Shown here in pieces: positions 21,815 through 33,600 of a stretch of 64,000 bases of DNA. The translations under genes and the position numbers were made by a program. Numbering within the stretch: the stretch's first letter is position 1; every line of letters begins with the position of its first letter. Below the pieces are notes generated by a model, which made no database searches, was not told the DNA's origin, and was given only the letters and a program-made list of their open reading frames with translations. The stretch comes from Mesostigma viride. Its lineage: Eukaryota > Streptophyta > Mesostigmatophyceae > Mesostigmatales > Mesostigmataceae. The DNA lies in the NCBI GenBank assembly GCA_009746045.1, contig RPFO01000579.1:656160-720159 (forward strand), given 5' to 3'.

Positions 21815-22065
21815 TTAATTAATAGACACGTGACTGCGTCACGTGAGGATAAGTCCTCAGTGGGAGGGGAACATATGGGATGGAATGGATGGCCGGTGGA
21901 ATTAGCTATCTACGTCCTAGTTACAGGGTTGTGAGCACCGCGGCCCGAATCGCTATGAACGCCATACGCGGTCACACGCGGAGCCCCCACAGACTTGGGG
22001 GTGGTCTCCTTCATTACTACTTGCCATTAATTAATTAACAAGCACGTGACTGCGTCACGTGGGTG
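21815..22065 (+). repeat. CACGTGAC/GTCACGTG-family repeat, full copy with a palindrome at each side
   Basis: The palindrome CACGTGACTGCGTCACGTG is at 21827-21845 and again at 22043-22061, each next to TTAATTAA. Between them is the shared body (AGGATAAGTCCTCAGTGGGA, CACACGCGGAGCCCCCACAG, GGGGGTGGTCTCCTTCAT). Arms of 8 bp around a 3-nt centre would extrude as a hairpin. Confidence 0.88.
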
Positions 22066-22369
22066 CCAATACAGAGTAAAGGAACCTTCAACCCTATATA
22101 CACAGTGAGAAGGAGGGAGGGCGCCCTAGCTTCTCTCACTGCCGCAGGTGGGCAGGCCACAGAGCGCTCTCTCCACGGCATGGTGCCGGGGCGCAACACT
22201 GTGGGTGCAATACAACCAGTGCAATACCATAGGTAGGCTGACGCATAGCTTATGCTACAAATGTGAGGTGGGCTCAAGACGTCGGCTAATTAAGGCGCAA
22301 GCTGATGGCCACAAGGTGCCAGAGCTAATTGAAGGTACTACTTGCCATCTATCCTTGCGTACCATCTGC

Positions 22370-22765
22370 CTCCATTAAAAATTAAATTAAATTATAACAT
22401 GCCGCCGTGGGGAGATCATGTAGCACATATTCCATGAGGGATGGGGTGGAGGAAGCCGCGTGATCGAACTATCCTAACTCTAAGCTATCTAGAAAATCCT
22501 AACTACACTACTCATATCAAAACGCCTCCTCCGCTTGGGGGGAGGGGGCTTGCCCACAGGGTCGGGCGTGTGCGCCTTGACAATCTTCCTCCACCGCGTC
22601 TTGTCCTGCATGGCAGTCCAAAGACGGGAGAGAGAGTATCCCCATATCTGCCTCCATATTACAGACAAACCAGGAGGCTGCCCGGGTGTGAGCCCGTCAC
22701 GTCTAGTGTAGCACATGTCCATGCCGAGTCTATCACGAAAAGTCCACGGGTGGCGGCCCTGCCGC
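22370..22765 (-). repeat. Dispersed repeat, copy 2 of the 10020 repeat, plus a segment shared with 28975-29112
   Basis: 22370-22640 matches 10020-10300. 22640-22765 (CTGCCTCCATAT...GACAAACCAGGAGGCTGCCC..., TCTATCACGAAAAGTCCACG) matches 28985-29112. In the minus frame it reads PWTFRDRLGMDMCYTRRDGL, possibly coding debris of an element. Confidence 0.75.
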
Positions 22766-23439
22766 GCGCAGCTTGGGGCACGTCAGGTGAGGACATATCG
22801 CCCAGGCTGGGCGGGCTTGGTGCCAGCTAGTCTATCTGATGTGTCTACCTGATCTGTGCGGGCCAGGCCGGTGCCCGGCTAGGCCCAGGCGCCTGTGCCT
22901 AATAATGTGGGAGACATAGGGCAAATCAGCGTACAAATCCTCATTAATTGCTAATGTGCAAACCAAAGGGGATGTTATGCGCATGGGCATGCCACGGACT
23001 ACTATCAAGGAGACAACCAGCTACTATATGCTAATCTCATTAGAAAATAATTACACCAATTAAAGTTACAAATATCGTCTGCATCATGCCCCAACCATGC
23101 ACTTAATACGTTAATATGCCGGATGTATGCCGTGATTTCATGTCAAGGAGACAACCAGCGCATGCCAGAAATCCGGAGAATCGCATGTATTTCGTGCGGG
23201 TCGGGCCCAACTGAATATTAATTAGTCAATTAATTACTTAATGATGCGGCGAGAGCGCTCTGTGGCCCGCCCACTCATGGCAGCATGAGAGCTCTAGGCT
23301 AGTGCACGCTAGTCAGGGGTGCCCGCTCCCTCCTTGTAATGTATGGGGGTTGGAGGTTCCTTTGTTGGCACCCATGTGACGCACTGATGATCTTCCCCCT
23401 CACAGGCATGCTCCCCCCTTACCCGGGCATAGCGTGATA

Positions 23440-23595
23440 GACCATGAGGGTGCGGGTGCCCTGGTGCACCTAGAGCAGGGGTAGCTTACATTCCCACCCT
23501 TGCATGAAGTAGCCTAGAATGTATTAAAAGCCATATGCCCCTTCTCAGGGCTATGTGCTACATCTACTCCCAACGGAGTGATGTTGATAATTAAT
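23440..23595 (-). repeat. CTCCGTTGGGAG-family repeat, minus orientation
   Basis: This is the reverse complement of 9750-9890, ending ACTCCCAACGGAGTGATGTT beside TTAATTAATTAA. Confidence 0.85.
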
Positions 23596-23645
23596 TAATT
23601 AATGTGACGCACTGGCGTGCCTATTAATCAATGACTGAGGATTAT

Positions 23646-23685
23646 ATCAAGGAGACAACCAGCGCAGGCCAGAAATCGGGAGAAA
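23646..23685 (+). mobile_element. 40-bp retroposon fragment with target-site duplication
   Basis: Only ATCAAGGAGACAACCAGCGC, AGGCCAGAAATCGGGAGAA of the constant end is present. It is flanked by 14-bp direct repeats differing at one base: TGACTGAGGATTAT (23632-23645) and TAACTGAGGATTAT (23686-23699). This shows that even a 40-bp tail can insert as a unit. Confidence 0.88.
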
Positions 23686-23784
23686 TAACTGAGGATTATT
23701 CTAATTTCTGATTTGGCACGCCGCAAAGGTGAAAACCATTTGCGTTAATTCAGTGCCGGTCCGCGGAAAGCGCGTTCTGCAAAT

Positions 23785-23885
23785 GAATCCAGGCCGGAAT
23801 CGAACTGGGGACCTCTCGCACCAACTTTTGCTGACTATAGGACGGACGTCTCCTGATCCTAAGGCATCGCTGTTTGCACCCATCC
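23785..23885 (-). repeat. tRNA-like repeat (SINE head-like)
   Basis: On the minus strand GATGCCTTAGGATCAGGAGAC is followed about 40 nt later by AGGTCCCCAGTTCGATTCC, which contains a near-consensus pol III B box (GTTCGATTCC). Two relatives lie at about 59436-59500 and 59845-59895. Their GATGCCTTCGGATCGGGAGAC (59436 copy) and GTTCGATTCC landmarks match but the middles differ. It does not fold as a full tRNA: there is no matching acceptor stem. Confidence 0.5.
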
Positions 23886-23892
23886 ATCCATC

Positions 23893-23970
23893 CATCGGGG
23901 TTAATGCTCCGTGACTCCCCAACGGGAGCACGAGTCTAATTAATTAATTAATTAATTAATTAATTAAGGC
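23893..23970 (-). repeat. CTCCGTTGGGAG-family end plus (TTAA)n
   Basis: GGGTTAATGCTCCGTGACTC then CCCAACGGGAGCACGAG is the reverse complement of 12765-12815, followed by an (ATTA)n run. Both neighbours have CATCCATCC/GGATGGATGG next to this end. Confidence 0.8.
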
Positions 23971-24419
23971 ATCGCCAACTGACACCTACAGTCCACCTGC
24001 AAAAGTTCTCCTTTCCGGGTTATTATGCTCATACATGTGACGCAGCCTACGTGTATTTATCAGTAATTAATTAAGTTGTCAGAAACTGTTATCCTCAAGA
24101 AAGGCAGCAAATGGACTAAATGCTGCCAACGGCCTGTACGCGAAAATATGCGAGAACTCACGGTAGCCAGAAAAATCAGGGTTCGAACTAGCTACCAACT
24201 GGAACATATGCCATAGATTCCGCGATAGGGCGATTATCAACGAGGAAACTGGTCGGCGCGGGTCAGATATCTGGAGGGCTCTATATAAACATCACTTAAT
24301 ATCAATGAGACAACCAGCACAGGCCAGAAATCTGGATCGATGTGTCATTAATGACATGTTTGAGAAAATAAATGCTTAATAACATCGTTTATCTATTACA
24401 TCAATTGGTACCAAAAGCA

Positions 24420-24500
24420 AACTTGTCCAAATAGGGTACCGTGGGGTGGGGGGTGGGTGGGTGGGTGTGTGTGTGGGGGGGGGGTTGGGGGGGGGAGGAG
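24420..24500 (+). repeat. GT/G-rich low-complexity tract
   Basis: GTGGGTGGGTGGGTGTGTGT is followed by long G runs. The AT-rich stretch around it (24000-25190) holds one fragment of the TCAAGGAGACAACC family at about 24301 and no gene that I can support. Confidence 0.8.
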
Positions 24501-25179
24501 CGACTTAAAATTTTCCACACCCATAGAACTTTGTCTCACTTAACATGACATCTCACACTGTGTGAGGAAACAGACACGGCTGTTTTCCAAGTCTGCCATT
24601 GGTCATCTTACTCCTAGGATGCCTCCGTAACATATGGCAATGACAATGGGACTGGTTATGCTTGGCAGAAACTGAAAACAGCAAGACATGTTGCCACTAC
24701 GCATGTGCAAGCATAGCTCTGCCCTGTGCAACACATAAGCAAGGCTACTCGGAATACGTGCAAAGCTTGCTATCTAGTGGACAGAAAATGCCCATGGTCT
24801 TCGGAAAAGCCTTGGATACCACTGTGGAGCTTTTCCCTGCATTCAATAGAAATAACTAAACATACATGTGCGCTTAAAAAATGCACAAAATGCAACAGCA
24901 CAACACAGTCAGCAATAACAGTCAAAGTAACCAACCCAACTTCCTATCCGAAAATAAATCAGAATTAGCATAGCCATGGTCCTATATTACATGTCAGAGG
25001 TCGATTTTAGAGACACTTTGGCTGCTAAGGTAGCAGAACAACCATAGTTACCCTGATGACCATGGCACTGCTGCGGCCACACATGGCACTATTGCCTTTT
25101 CAGCAGTGGGCCAACGAAAGAAAATTGTGCCCGACAGCGTGCCATGAATAGACGCAATGGGTGATAGAGAGTGGCGTGA

Positions 25180-25310
25180 TAGCTGGCTGATTTATTGGCT
25201 GATAGATTGGCTGGTTAACTGGCTGTTTGGTGGGCAGGTGGTTGGTTGGTTGGTGGCGGGCGGGCGGGCGGCGGGCGGGCGGGCGGGCGGGCGGGCAGGT
25301 GGAGGTGGGT
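25180..25310 (+). repeat. TGGCTGAT and GCGGGCGG simple repeats
   Basis: GATTGGCTGGTTAACTGGCT-type 8-mers pass into GGTTGGTTGGTGGCGGGC and (GGGC)n. The array abuts the 3' end of the transposase pseudogene. Confidence 0.85.
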
Positions 25311-25335
25311 GATAAACTGAGGAAGAGCTGAATCA

Positions 25336-26304
25336 TTAGAAGCCATCATCCCTAAGCATATGCCAGCAATGTACAAAGTTCCCTCCCATGCCGTTATCCT
25401 GATCAATACAATTTACCTTTGTGGTGATCATCAGAGTGAAGACGCCGTCATCGCCACGAGCAGGGTCTCCATCACTGTACACGACCCCATCTCTGAGCCC
25501 TAATCTAGGCGTGCCATCCTCGTGCTCGGGGACGCCGAAGAAGTAAAAGGCATGATCATCCAGATCATCGCGGCATAACTTGCCCTGAATGTACACGCTC
25601 ATTTTATCCAGCTCGTTGTTGTTGTTGCCATCCTCCCTGCGCATCCGCCTGCTCGCATTCTGACACTGGCCAAGCGAAGACAGCGGCATGTCGGGATTCT
25701 GGGTTCAAAATAGATTGCGAGCAGCGCTCGGTTGAAGCCCTGCGTCGACCATCAAAGGTTTCAGCTTCTCCTTCAGCTATTTGGTGAATTTCACAATCTT
25801 CTGAGGAGTGGGCACTGAGCCTCCTGGGGCATCATCCGGCAATGCGTGTGGAGCATCGCGCAGCGTGTACATCCCGGTCTTCAACGTGGCATGACACACA
25901 AGATACTTGACAAGGAACGGGCACTGGTAGTCCTCAGTGCCGAGATCCTGGCTCTCGCTGTGCAGCTTTTCAGCGCCGGATTCGGGGCTGCCACCAAGCA
26001 GCTGTTCGTCGGTGCCATCACGGAGAATTTCGTCACCGCCAGCAAGGTCGGCTTCACGGCCGCCCTCGTTGATGACATCGAGACAGCGGGTGCAGCTGCA
26101 CGTCCGCGTCGCATACCGCATCTTGTGGGAAGGGCCTCCTGGCGGGCAAAGTGTGCAGTTCTGATTGTTGCTCTTGTTGATAGGGCCGTTGCGGGATACC
26201 ACGCGTGAATAAGCATCAGCCCGCTCCCTGGCCGTTGCATAATCCACTAATGGAGGCAGCGCAGACAAAAATTCTGCGTGCTGCCATTGCTCATGTTCGT
26301 CCAT
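25336..26304 (-). pseudogene. Mutator-like/MULE-type transposase fragment with two in-frame stops
   Basis: One continuous minus frame of about 322 codons starts MDEHEQWQHAEFLSALPPLV at 26304. It contains Cys-rich blocks (CTLCPPGGPSHKMRY, CSCTRCLDVI) and QCPFLVKYLVCHATLKTGMY. It meets a TAG after KIVKFTK, continues KEKLKPLMVDAGLQPSAARN, meets a TGA after LF, and continues TQNPDMPLSSLGQC...FYFFGVPEHEDGTPRLGLRD...HCWHMLRDDGF. The order (Cys motifs, then a helix like those preceding MULE transposase domains) is my reason for the family call; the DDE core is not in the window. It sits in a region with Mutator-type MITEs (9-bp target duplications at 29.5 kb). Confidence 0.55.
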
Positions 26305-27130
26305 CTCATAACATCAATGATGCATTTTGTACTGTAGGCTTTCCTATTCTAGCCCGCAAATGTCCCGACTGACAGCAATGCCATTAAAAAGCCAAAGCTA
26401 CGGAGCTTCGTCGGTTCACTGGCGTCACAATCCGCTATTCTTAGTATTCAGGAAGGCTCGCACAACAGCAGCCATCGACGCGGCAAAAGGCCTTAAAGAG
26501 TGCGCGATGAATTCATGAAATAATACAGAGGTACTCAAGTGTACCGGCCGCCATCTCGCCAGCTGCTTATTGCTTATTCTCTTATATTCTCTTTTCTTTC
26601 AGTAAGGTAAAGGATCCTGAGTTCCTGACTGATCAAAGCCAGTCACGCAGGCTGGCCGGTCTGCAAGCAGGTTTGCTTATTCTTCTAGCTGACACAACAG
26701 TGAAAAATTCCGCTTATGCTGCCCGATTTCACCTTTGGCGACTAGGGATTCGCCTTTGGCGACTGGGAACCCATTTCTTTGGCGACTCCGGCCTTCCCCT
26801 CAAGGTTACCCACTCCTCGTTTTCTGCGTGTCTCATGAACGCCATTTTTTAAAGTGAACTGGCGTTAGTACAAGTGGAGTCGGCCAGTCGGGTCGCTCAG
26901 TGCTGAATTCACAGCATGCATATCTGGCATTAGACCCTAGCCTCAATTGAAAAGGCCATGGCGTCCTTGTGTGGAGACGGTTCCGGCGATGCGCGAGGTA
27001 AACTACCTACAGTAGGTGATATATCCGTCCTTTAAAAAATCTTGGGATTTAGACAAGACCCTCAAACGCCTGCGGGACATAGGAGGAATGGATGCATCGC
27101 CCAGGCATCTTCCTTATTCCATTTTTATCA

Positions 27131-27340
27131 GGCGGAGCCAATTTTCGGAAGAACCGTTAGGTTCGCCAGAATTGGCGAAGCTTATAAGGCCGTACACGTG
27201 AGAAAACATAGGAATAGGGGATGAAAATCCGTCAATCCATCCATACATCCATCCATCCATCCATCCATCCACCGAATTTGTCCCGAATTTGCAAGCATAA
27301 GGGTGAGGTTCTTCCGAAAATTGGCTCCGCCGTAGAGTTT
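27131..27340. mobile_element. MITE with 25-bp terminal inverted repeats
   Basis: GGCGGAGCCAATTTTCGGAA, GAACC on the left (27131) and its reverse complement on the right (ending 27337) enclose about 160 bp with a (CATC)n run. No clear target duplication was found. Confidence 0.8.
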
Positions 27341-27479
27341 CAACGGGCAAGTTGCAAACACGCACGTTACTTGATATTGTATATTTCGGGATCCAAAAAG
27401 ACGTATACTGTACGGGCTTCGCGCCAGCCGCCAAGCCGCCAACGCTTGGCAAAGTATGAGGTACGCAGTATGAACTGCA

Positions 27480-28770
27480 GTATGTAGGTCAGGCTGTGAT
27501 GATGTCAGGGAGCGCTAAAAAGCCGGCTGAAGCTGCCGTGCGCGTGACGTACCGCGCGTACTGTTGCGCCACGCGTCATGTGTCAACGTAGTCAACGTCA
27601 TCCAATGCAGTGGGCAGGGAGGCAGGAAGATGACTGGCACTTAAATCTACCAGTACTCAAATCAGTCAAATGCATTATCGCTTTCGGTCAAGCATAATTA
27701 CGCCATCTCCCGATGAATAACAATTAGCATTGCATGGTGGCTGATTTGAAAAGCGTCGTCACTCGTCCGTCGTGACGAAATGAGCCAACAAGGGCAAGGT
27801 CAGGCGCTGCGATGGCAACTCGCGCCAGTGGACGGCGCGTACTGCAGGGGAGTGGCGACTGTATACACAAGCTTCAATCATGATTAATGAGACAAGACTA
27901 GCGCATAATGGATTTCGTATTGCTTTTTCGTAAGTTACTGCACGGCGTATGTATGCGAGTCAAACATCAGACTCAGACGGTCTACGCGACGGTGCCCACC
28001 TAATGTGGTGTTTGGCCACAGGACGCCACGGCGCCGTGGCCTGGAGCTGGGTGACCTTCTTGCAGGCCGCTTCGATAGGCTGTGATGACGGTTCGCTCCC
28101 AACACACCGCTTAATGAAGGTGGGGAAGTCTGACGGGCGCTCTATGCGAAGCAAGATATTGCCTGATGCCTAGAAAAGACTTGAAGGCGCCGGGTCTAAG
28201 ATCTGGATACGGAAAGTACGTTTTCGTGAGCGTGGCCCGCACTGTCACCAGTTTTTGTTACTTATGCCATTTCCAGAAACGTACAGCGTCGCTCTGCAAT
28301 GTTTAACCTCGTGTGGACGGCTATCTCGGCATGGGAACACTTTTCTGTGTATATCCACCATGTTTGCGTTGCTCCGTTTTCATCAGCCTTGTAATCTGAA
28401 CCATAAATGTCCTGTGAATTTGGCCTACTGAGGGTTCACTGCTACGTGTCGCCTGGCATGACCCGGGTTCCTTTTTTTGGTTTCTTTTTCCTTTCATTTT
28501 TTGGGTTTCTTTTGCTTTTGTTCTTTACCACTTGCACCCGTTCACCTTCCACTGATTTGATTGCCTGAGCTGGCCCTAGATCCTAGCAAACCGACCCCTT
28601 GTTGTCCTTTCAGACTTTGAAAAGCCGGCAATAATTCTGGCACACCTGTAAAACCCCTGCCCGTCGAGACGGCCTTCCCACTCCCTGACACCCCTCCCTC
28701 ACACCCTGTCCCTCCTCCTCTGCACTGCAACGTGGCACCATCTGATTGGTCGGCACTAGACCCCCCAATT
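27480..28770. other. No gene seen
   Basis: This is unique-looking sequence. Short open frames (for example 27949-28173) have no supporting context. A poly-T/CTTT stretch lies at about 28470-28525. Confidence 0.4.
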
Positions 28771-28773
28771 AAT

Positions 28774-29112
28774 TAATTAATTAATAGACACGTGACTGCG
28801 TCACGTGAGCATAAGTCCTCAGTGGGAGGGGAACATGGGATGGAATGGATGGTATAAGCTATCTAGGTCCTAGTTACAGGGGTGTGGGCACCGCGGCCCG
28901 AATCGCTATGAATGCCATACTTGGTCACACGCGGAGCCCCCACAGGCTTGGGGGTGGTCTCCTTCATCACTACTTGCCATATATCCTTGCGCACCATCTG
29001 CCTCCATATAACAGACAAACCAGGAGGCTGCCCGGGGGTGAGCCCGTCACGTCTAGTGTAGCACATGTCCATGCCGAGTCTATCACGAAAAGTCCACGGG
29101 TGGCGGCCCTGC
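28774..29112 (+). repeat. CACGTGAC/GTCACGTG-family repeat plus adjoining shared segment
   Basis: The palindrome is at 28789-28807 after (TTAA)n. The body matches 21846-22020 and continues into the segment shared with 22640-22765. Junctions differ between copies, so the family carries modular parts. Confidence 0.88.
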
Positions 29113-29540
29113 GCGGCCGGGGGACCCCCCAAACAGGCTGTCAAAACGCAAAAAGCCCCCGCCTCACCCTGTTTTGGGTGACGACGAGGGCTCTCTGTGT
29201 CCGGATTCCAGCAGAAGGGGCCCGTGTCCAGCCAAACGGGACACCGGCCCCAGTGTCTGCAAAGGGTCTGGACCTTGGCCAAAGTGGCAAGGGTCTCGGG
29301 AAGCCACCAAACTTGAGCACTGTGCACCCACTCGCGGCTCGCGGCCCTTCCCGACCGCAGCGGCGTGGATACGTGACGAACCCGTTTTTTCCCCACCCAC
29401 TATCCACCTTAATCGTCGGCCCACCCGCCCTTGCCGCCCGATGAAGGCAGATTTAGACCGTTTTTGACGTTCCAACGAGTGGCGTCGAGAAACCCTTCTC
29501 GTTGGGCGCCATTCGGGGCATGCCTAGAGACACGGGTGCC
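29113..29540. other. GC-rich segment, nothing recognised
   Basis: Open frames exist on both strands without splice context or motifs. It may be further element debris. Confidence 0.35.
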
Positions 29541-29550
29541 GACAAGTGCC

Positions 29551-29733
29551 GGCGGATGGTCACTTTTGGATAGTGGTCTTTTTTTTACACCAAAAGGAAA
29601 TTTATTTTATGGTAGTGCAAAATGAAAAGGACTTAGCCGTATACAGCATACACCTGTACGCATGCATCACCTCCACAGAAATAAACTTGGAGACGGGGTT
29701 CAAAAAGACGCACTATCCAAAAGTGACTATCCA
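29551..29733. mobile_element. Mutator-type MITE with 9-bp target duplication
   Basis: Terminal inverted repeats of about 23 bp (CGGATGGTCACTTTTGGATA... left; ...TATCCAAAAGTGACTATCCA right, two mismatches) are flanked by perfect 9-bp direct repeats ACAAGTGCC at 29542-29550 and 29734-29742. There is no coding capacity. Confidence 0.88.
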
Positions 29734-30699
29734 ACAAGTGCCATCGATAACCTCACCGCGACAGGTGCCAGTAGCGCCACCCTCTGAAACGCACGTGCCG
29801 GGTCGCGACAGTGGATAGGCAAAAAGGGCGTTTTTTTACCGTTGACCTGCGAGAAGCCCGTGCCGGCCAGGGAAGTTGGATAGGCACGCGCCAAAATTCA
29901 GCATCCAAGCCGGCGACTCCTGCCCACCTGCCCACCTGCCCACGCGACGTGCACCGCTGCCAACTGCTGCCAACTGTCAACCAGCACGGGGGGCAACACG
30001 CGCGGAGCCTAGCCAAGTCCAGCGTCGACTCTGTTGGGGCCGGGGGGATACCGGTAACCGTGGGAGCTCAAACTAGCTACAAGCTGCTAGGTGTGGGTGG
30101 GTTATGGCTGCGTGTAGACCTTTTGCAGGGCCTAGTTCCCTGTTCCCTGGCGTCGCTGTTTCCTGGAACAGGGCGGCTGGCCCAAGATGTGACAGGGGAT
30201 GCCTGAATCATTTCGACGGATCCGATTGAGCACCCTGTGGCATCAGGGAAGGGGGGGGGTCTCTGCCCCCCTGCCCGTTGCGCACATTCAGGGATTAAAA
30301 ACACTCCGGTGCTCTGTGACTCCCCACCGGGAGCACGTGTTTAATTAATTAATTGAACGTCGGATCGATCGCGTATGCACGATCGAGAGACAACCAGCAC
30401 AGGCCAATTAGATCTGGAAGATTCGGACAATGGCAATGTGTAGTATGGCATGTAGCCTGCAATTTCCCAGCGCCAGAAAGCGTGTGTGTGCATGCCCGGG
30501 TAAATCAATGTGACAGCCATGCATGCCTGTCATATGGTGGTTGATAGGAAGGAACATCCAGAACACATGGAGTTGTGGTACTCATGGAAAGGGACGCGCT
30601 GAATTCATCAAGCATACAGAAAAACTCATCCAAGCATACAAGGTGTGCTTTACTGCGAACTTGTGACTGTAGGTTCACACACATATTGCATCAGCCTAG

Positions 30700-33600
30700 T
30701 TACAGGAGAGACTCCTGCTCATCAGACGGGAACAGCCCCGTCCCTGGCCCAGTCATGTTAGACTGCGACCTGCTCGCACCGTCCTGCCACCCCGGAGCTG
30801 GGACAGCCTCTCCAAAGGGAGGCTGGCTGGGATCGCCCACATCCGCCCATCCCACCAAAGGAGTTGGTTTCTCGCCCACCTGGCCACCCAGCACATGGCC
30901 TCCTGTGCCCATCTCTAGGGAAACCACGCTCCCGCTGGTAGGGGCACCCCATGCCGTGCTGTCAAAGATTCCTTGACCGGCACTCCCCGCCATTGCTGGC
31001 GATTGGTTCAATGGGAAAGGGTCCACTGAAGGCATCGGGGGCTGGTCCGTAGAAAAAGCTGGCGGCACACCGACACTAGTAGCAGCATTGGTGCCGTCGC
31101 CAGCAGAAACCATGGATGGGAATGACGGCGGCGAAGGCAGCATGTCAGCAAAGTCTTCTGGGGTCGCCTCGGCTGACGTGGCCCCAGCAGCTTGTTCTCT
31201 AGTCCCGGCCGTCTCACCGGCATTGTAGAGATAGGCAGGAGCAGAGCCAGTGTCAAAGGCAGGGGCAGAGCCAAATCCAGAGGCAGACTCAAAGCCAGGA
31301 GTAGGGTCAAAGCCACGGGCAGGGTCAACGCCAGGGGTACTGTCTAAGCCCGAGTTAAACGCAGGGGCAGAGGGAGAGATAAGAGCAGGGCCAGCGTCGA
31401 CGGTGGGCCTAGTGGCGGGCGTCGACGCAGAGTAGGACATGGAAGCAGAGGGGGTGAAGTAAGCGGAGCTGTCCCCGATGGCGGCTACGGGGGTGCCGAC
31501 CGGGGTGACAAAAGGGGCAGATACGGGGGCTGTGGGTGGGGCTGATACGGGGGCAGCAATGGGGGCTGAAAAAGGGGCAGTAGCGGCTTGAACCGTGCCA
31601 CCTGTAGCGGCCGCACCGATAGCAGCATTGCCACCAATACAAGTAGCGCCAGGAGCAGCAGTACTGCCGGCAGGAGCAGCGGCAGCGGCAGCAGCAGCAG
31701 TAGTAGTAGCGGCATCATCAATGAGCACCGCAGCGATGGCCTGCGTGAGCCGGACCAGGTCCTCCTCAGCGACGCCGCAGGGGCCCAGGACGCTCTCGGT
31801 GGCCCTGCGCAGCGCGTCCGCCATAGAACCATTGTCTGCCATTGAGCGAGAGCCAGAACTGCGGAATTCGACCCCTTCAAAGCCAGGCCCAGGCCAGTGT
31901 TGAGCAGAACCACTGTGCGATGATGAGGGCGGGTGCGGTTGACCAGGGTAATGTGAGGATGGGAGTGGGGGCGGGTAGGGAGCAGTAGGCGCCGTGGCTA
32001 AGCTCTGCCGCAGCTCCGCGATTAGCTTCTCCGCTTGCTCCAATCGTTGACGTGCCGCGCAGGCTTCTTTGTGGGCTGACTCAGCCCGCCTGTTTTCCTG
32101 CAGGGTGCATACGGGTGCCAGGTGGCGCAAGATTACAGGAGGCACTTACGCGATTTTTCAGTCGAGTGAAGAAGGATACCAAGTGATCAGTAATGCTGGC
32201 ACTTCCATGGCGTCAACTGGTCTCTGCGTACTCTAGATTTGTGAGACGCTCAAGTGAATGATACAAATGAAAATGTGCCGTAAAATATCGTCGAAGCAGG
32301 CAGTAATTGAAACCATCTACTAGAGCTATGAAATATGTGTACTACGTAGTTACATGAAATAGAGCTATGAAATATGTGTACTTCGTTGTGTAGTATGCTA
32401 CTAAACAATATGCCTGCATCAAACACACGCGTTCTGGCCTGCGCTGGTTGTCTCTTTGATAATCAAACATATGTCATTGCAAATTGCTGGGGCTAATTTG
32501 AAGGAGACAATACCCACCACCCCGCACATCATATCAAATGAGAACAATACATTTACTGAAGGAGAAAAATGAAAGAACCCACTGATACACGCGACCACAC
32601 AAACACCACACAGCGACATCCAACGCATGAAAGTTATACCAAGCACAATATGTAAAAAACTACCTGGTCCAGCGCCACCACAGCGCGGTCCCGGTCCCTT
32701 CGCAGCGCCTCCACCTCCGCCTCCAACCGCGCGACGTCCATGCGGTTCCCCCGGAGCGCCACCGCAGCCGCCTCCTCTATCCCTCTGGCCTTCCTGTCTG
32801 CGTCCCCCGCCTTCCTCTCCATCTCGACCACTCTCCGCTCCGCCTCAGCGGACTTCCTTTCCAACTCAGCGACCTTTCTCTCGGCATCGGCCGCCCTCTT
32901 CTCCGCGGACGCAAGCTTCCTTTCGGCGTCGGCGAGTAATGCTCGCGTCTGGCGGGAATCGGAGACAGCGGCCTCACGCTGCGCATGTGCCGCTGCCACC
33001 GCCGCCACATCACCCCCACCGCCAACCCCAGTAGCACCACCACCAGCCCCGCCAGAGGCAACAGCACCAGCGGACCCGCCTACGGCCGCCTGCCGCTTCT
33101 CCTGGAGGGAGAGCCGCTCCTCCATTTCTCGGCACGCCCGCGCGCACCGGTCGGCAACGGCGGCTGCGTCGTGGGCCGCGTTGCGTGCAGCAGCTGCTAC
33201 TGCCTGCGCGTCCTTCAGCTCCTGGTCGCGGCGGGAGAGGAGCGCCAGAAGGGCCTCTTGGCTGGGTAGCGGGTTGCCGGCCTGCATCGACATCAATGGG
33301 ATACACGAATAAGACGCAGCAGCATGAGCAGAATGCATGAACAAGTTGCTATCGAAATCAGCACTAGGCCGAACAGCATGCGTGCATCAATAGCATGCAG
33401 CACTGTGGACGGCATGGACAGCGGTCAGCATCACTATACATTTGGCACCATGGATTGCCAGTATTCGTCCACCCCCCAAATGCTTGATGGCAGTAAGCCA
33501 TTGACCTTAGTTTCACACTACATTCACACTACCTAGTCGTGTGAATCTAAGGTCATCAAAAACTTCATCACACGCTGGAGAACCAATGACCACATGAGCT

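Noticed and set aside
23740-23890. Functional tRNA gene (minus)
   Set aside because: A B-box-like motif is present but there is no acceptor-stem pairing and A-to-B box spacing is long. It is kept only as a tRNA-like repeat.
28863-29475. Long overlapping frames at 28.9-29.5 kb
   Set aside because: They run across the junction of a dispersed repeat and unique GC-rich DNA on both strands, with no splice context or motif.
31409-31913. Alternative frames across the last PH-gene exon
   Set aside because: These are shadow frames of an Ala/Pro/Ser-rich exon. The frame joined to the coiled-coil exon is the one kept by splicing phase.
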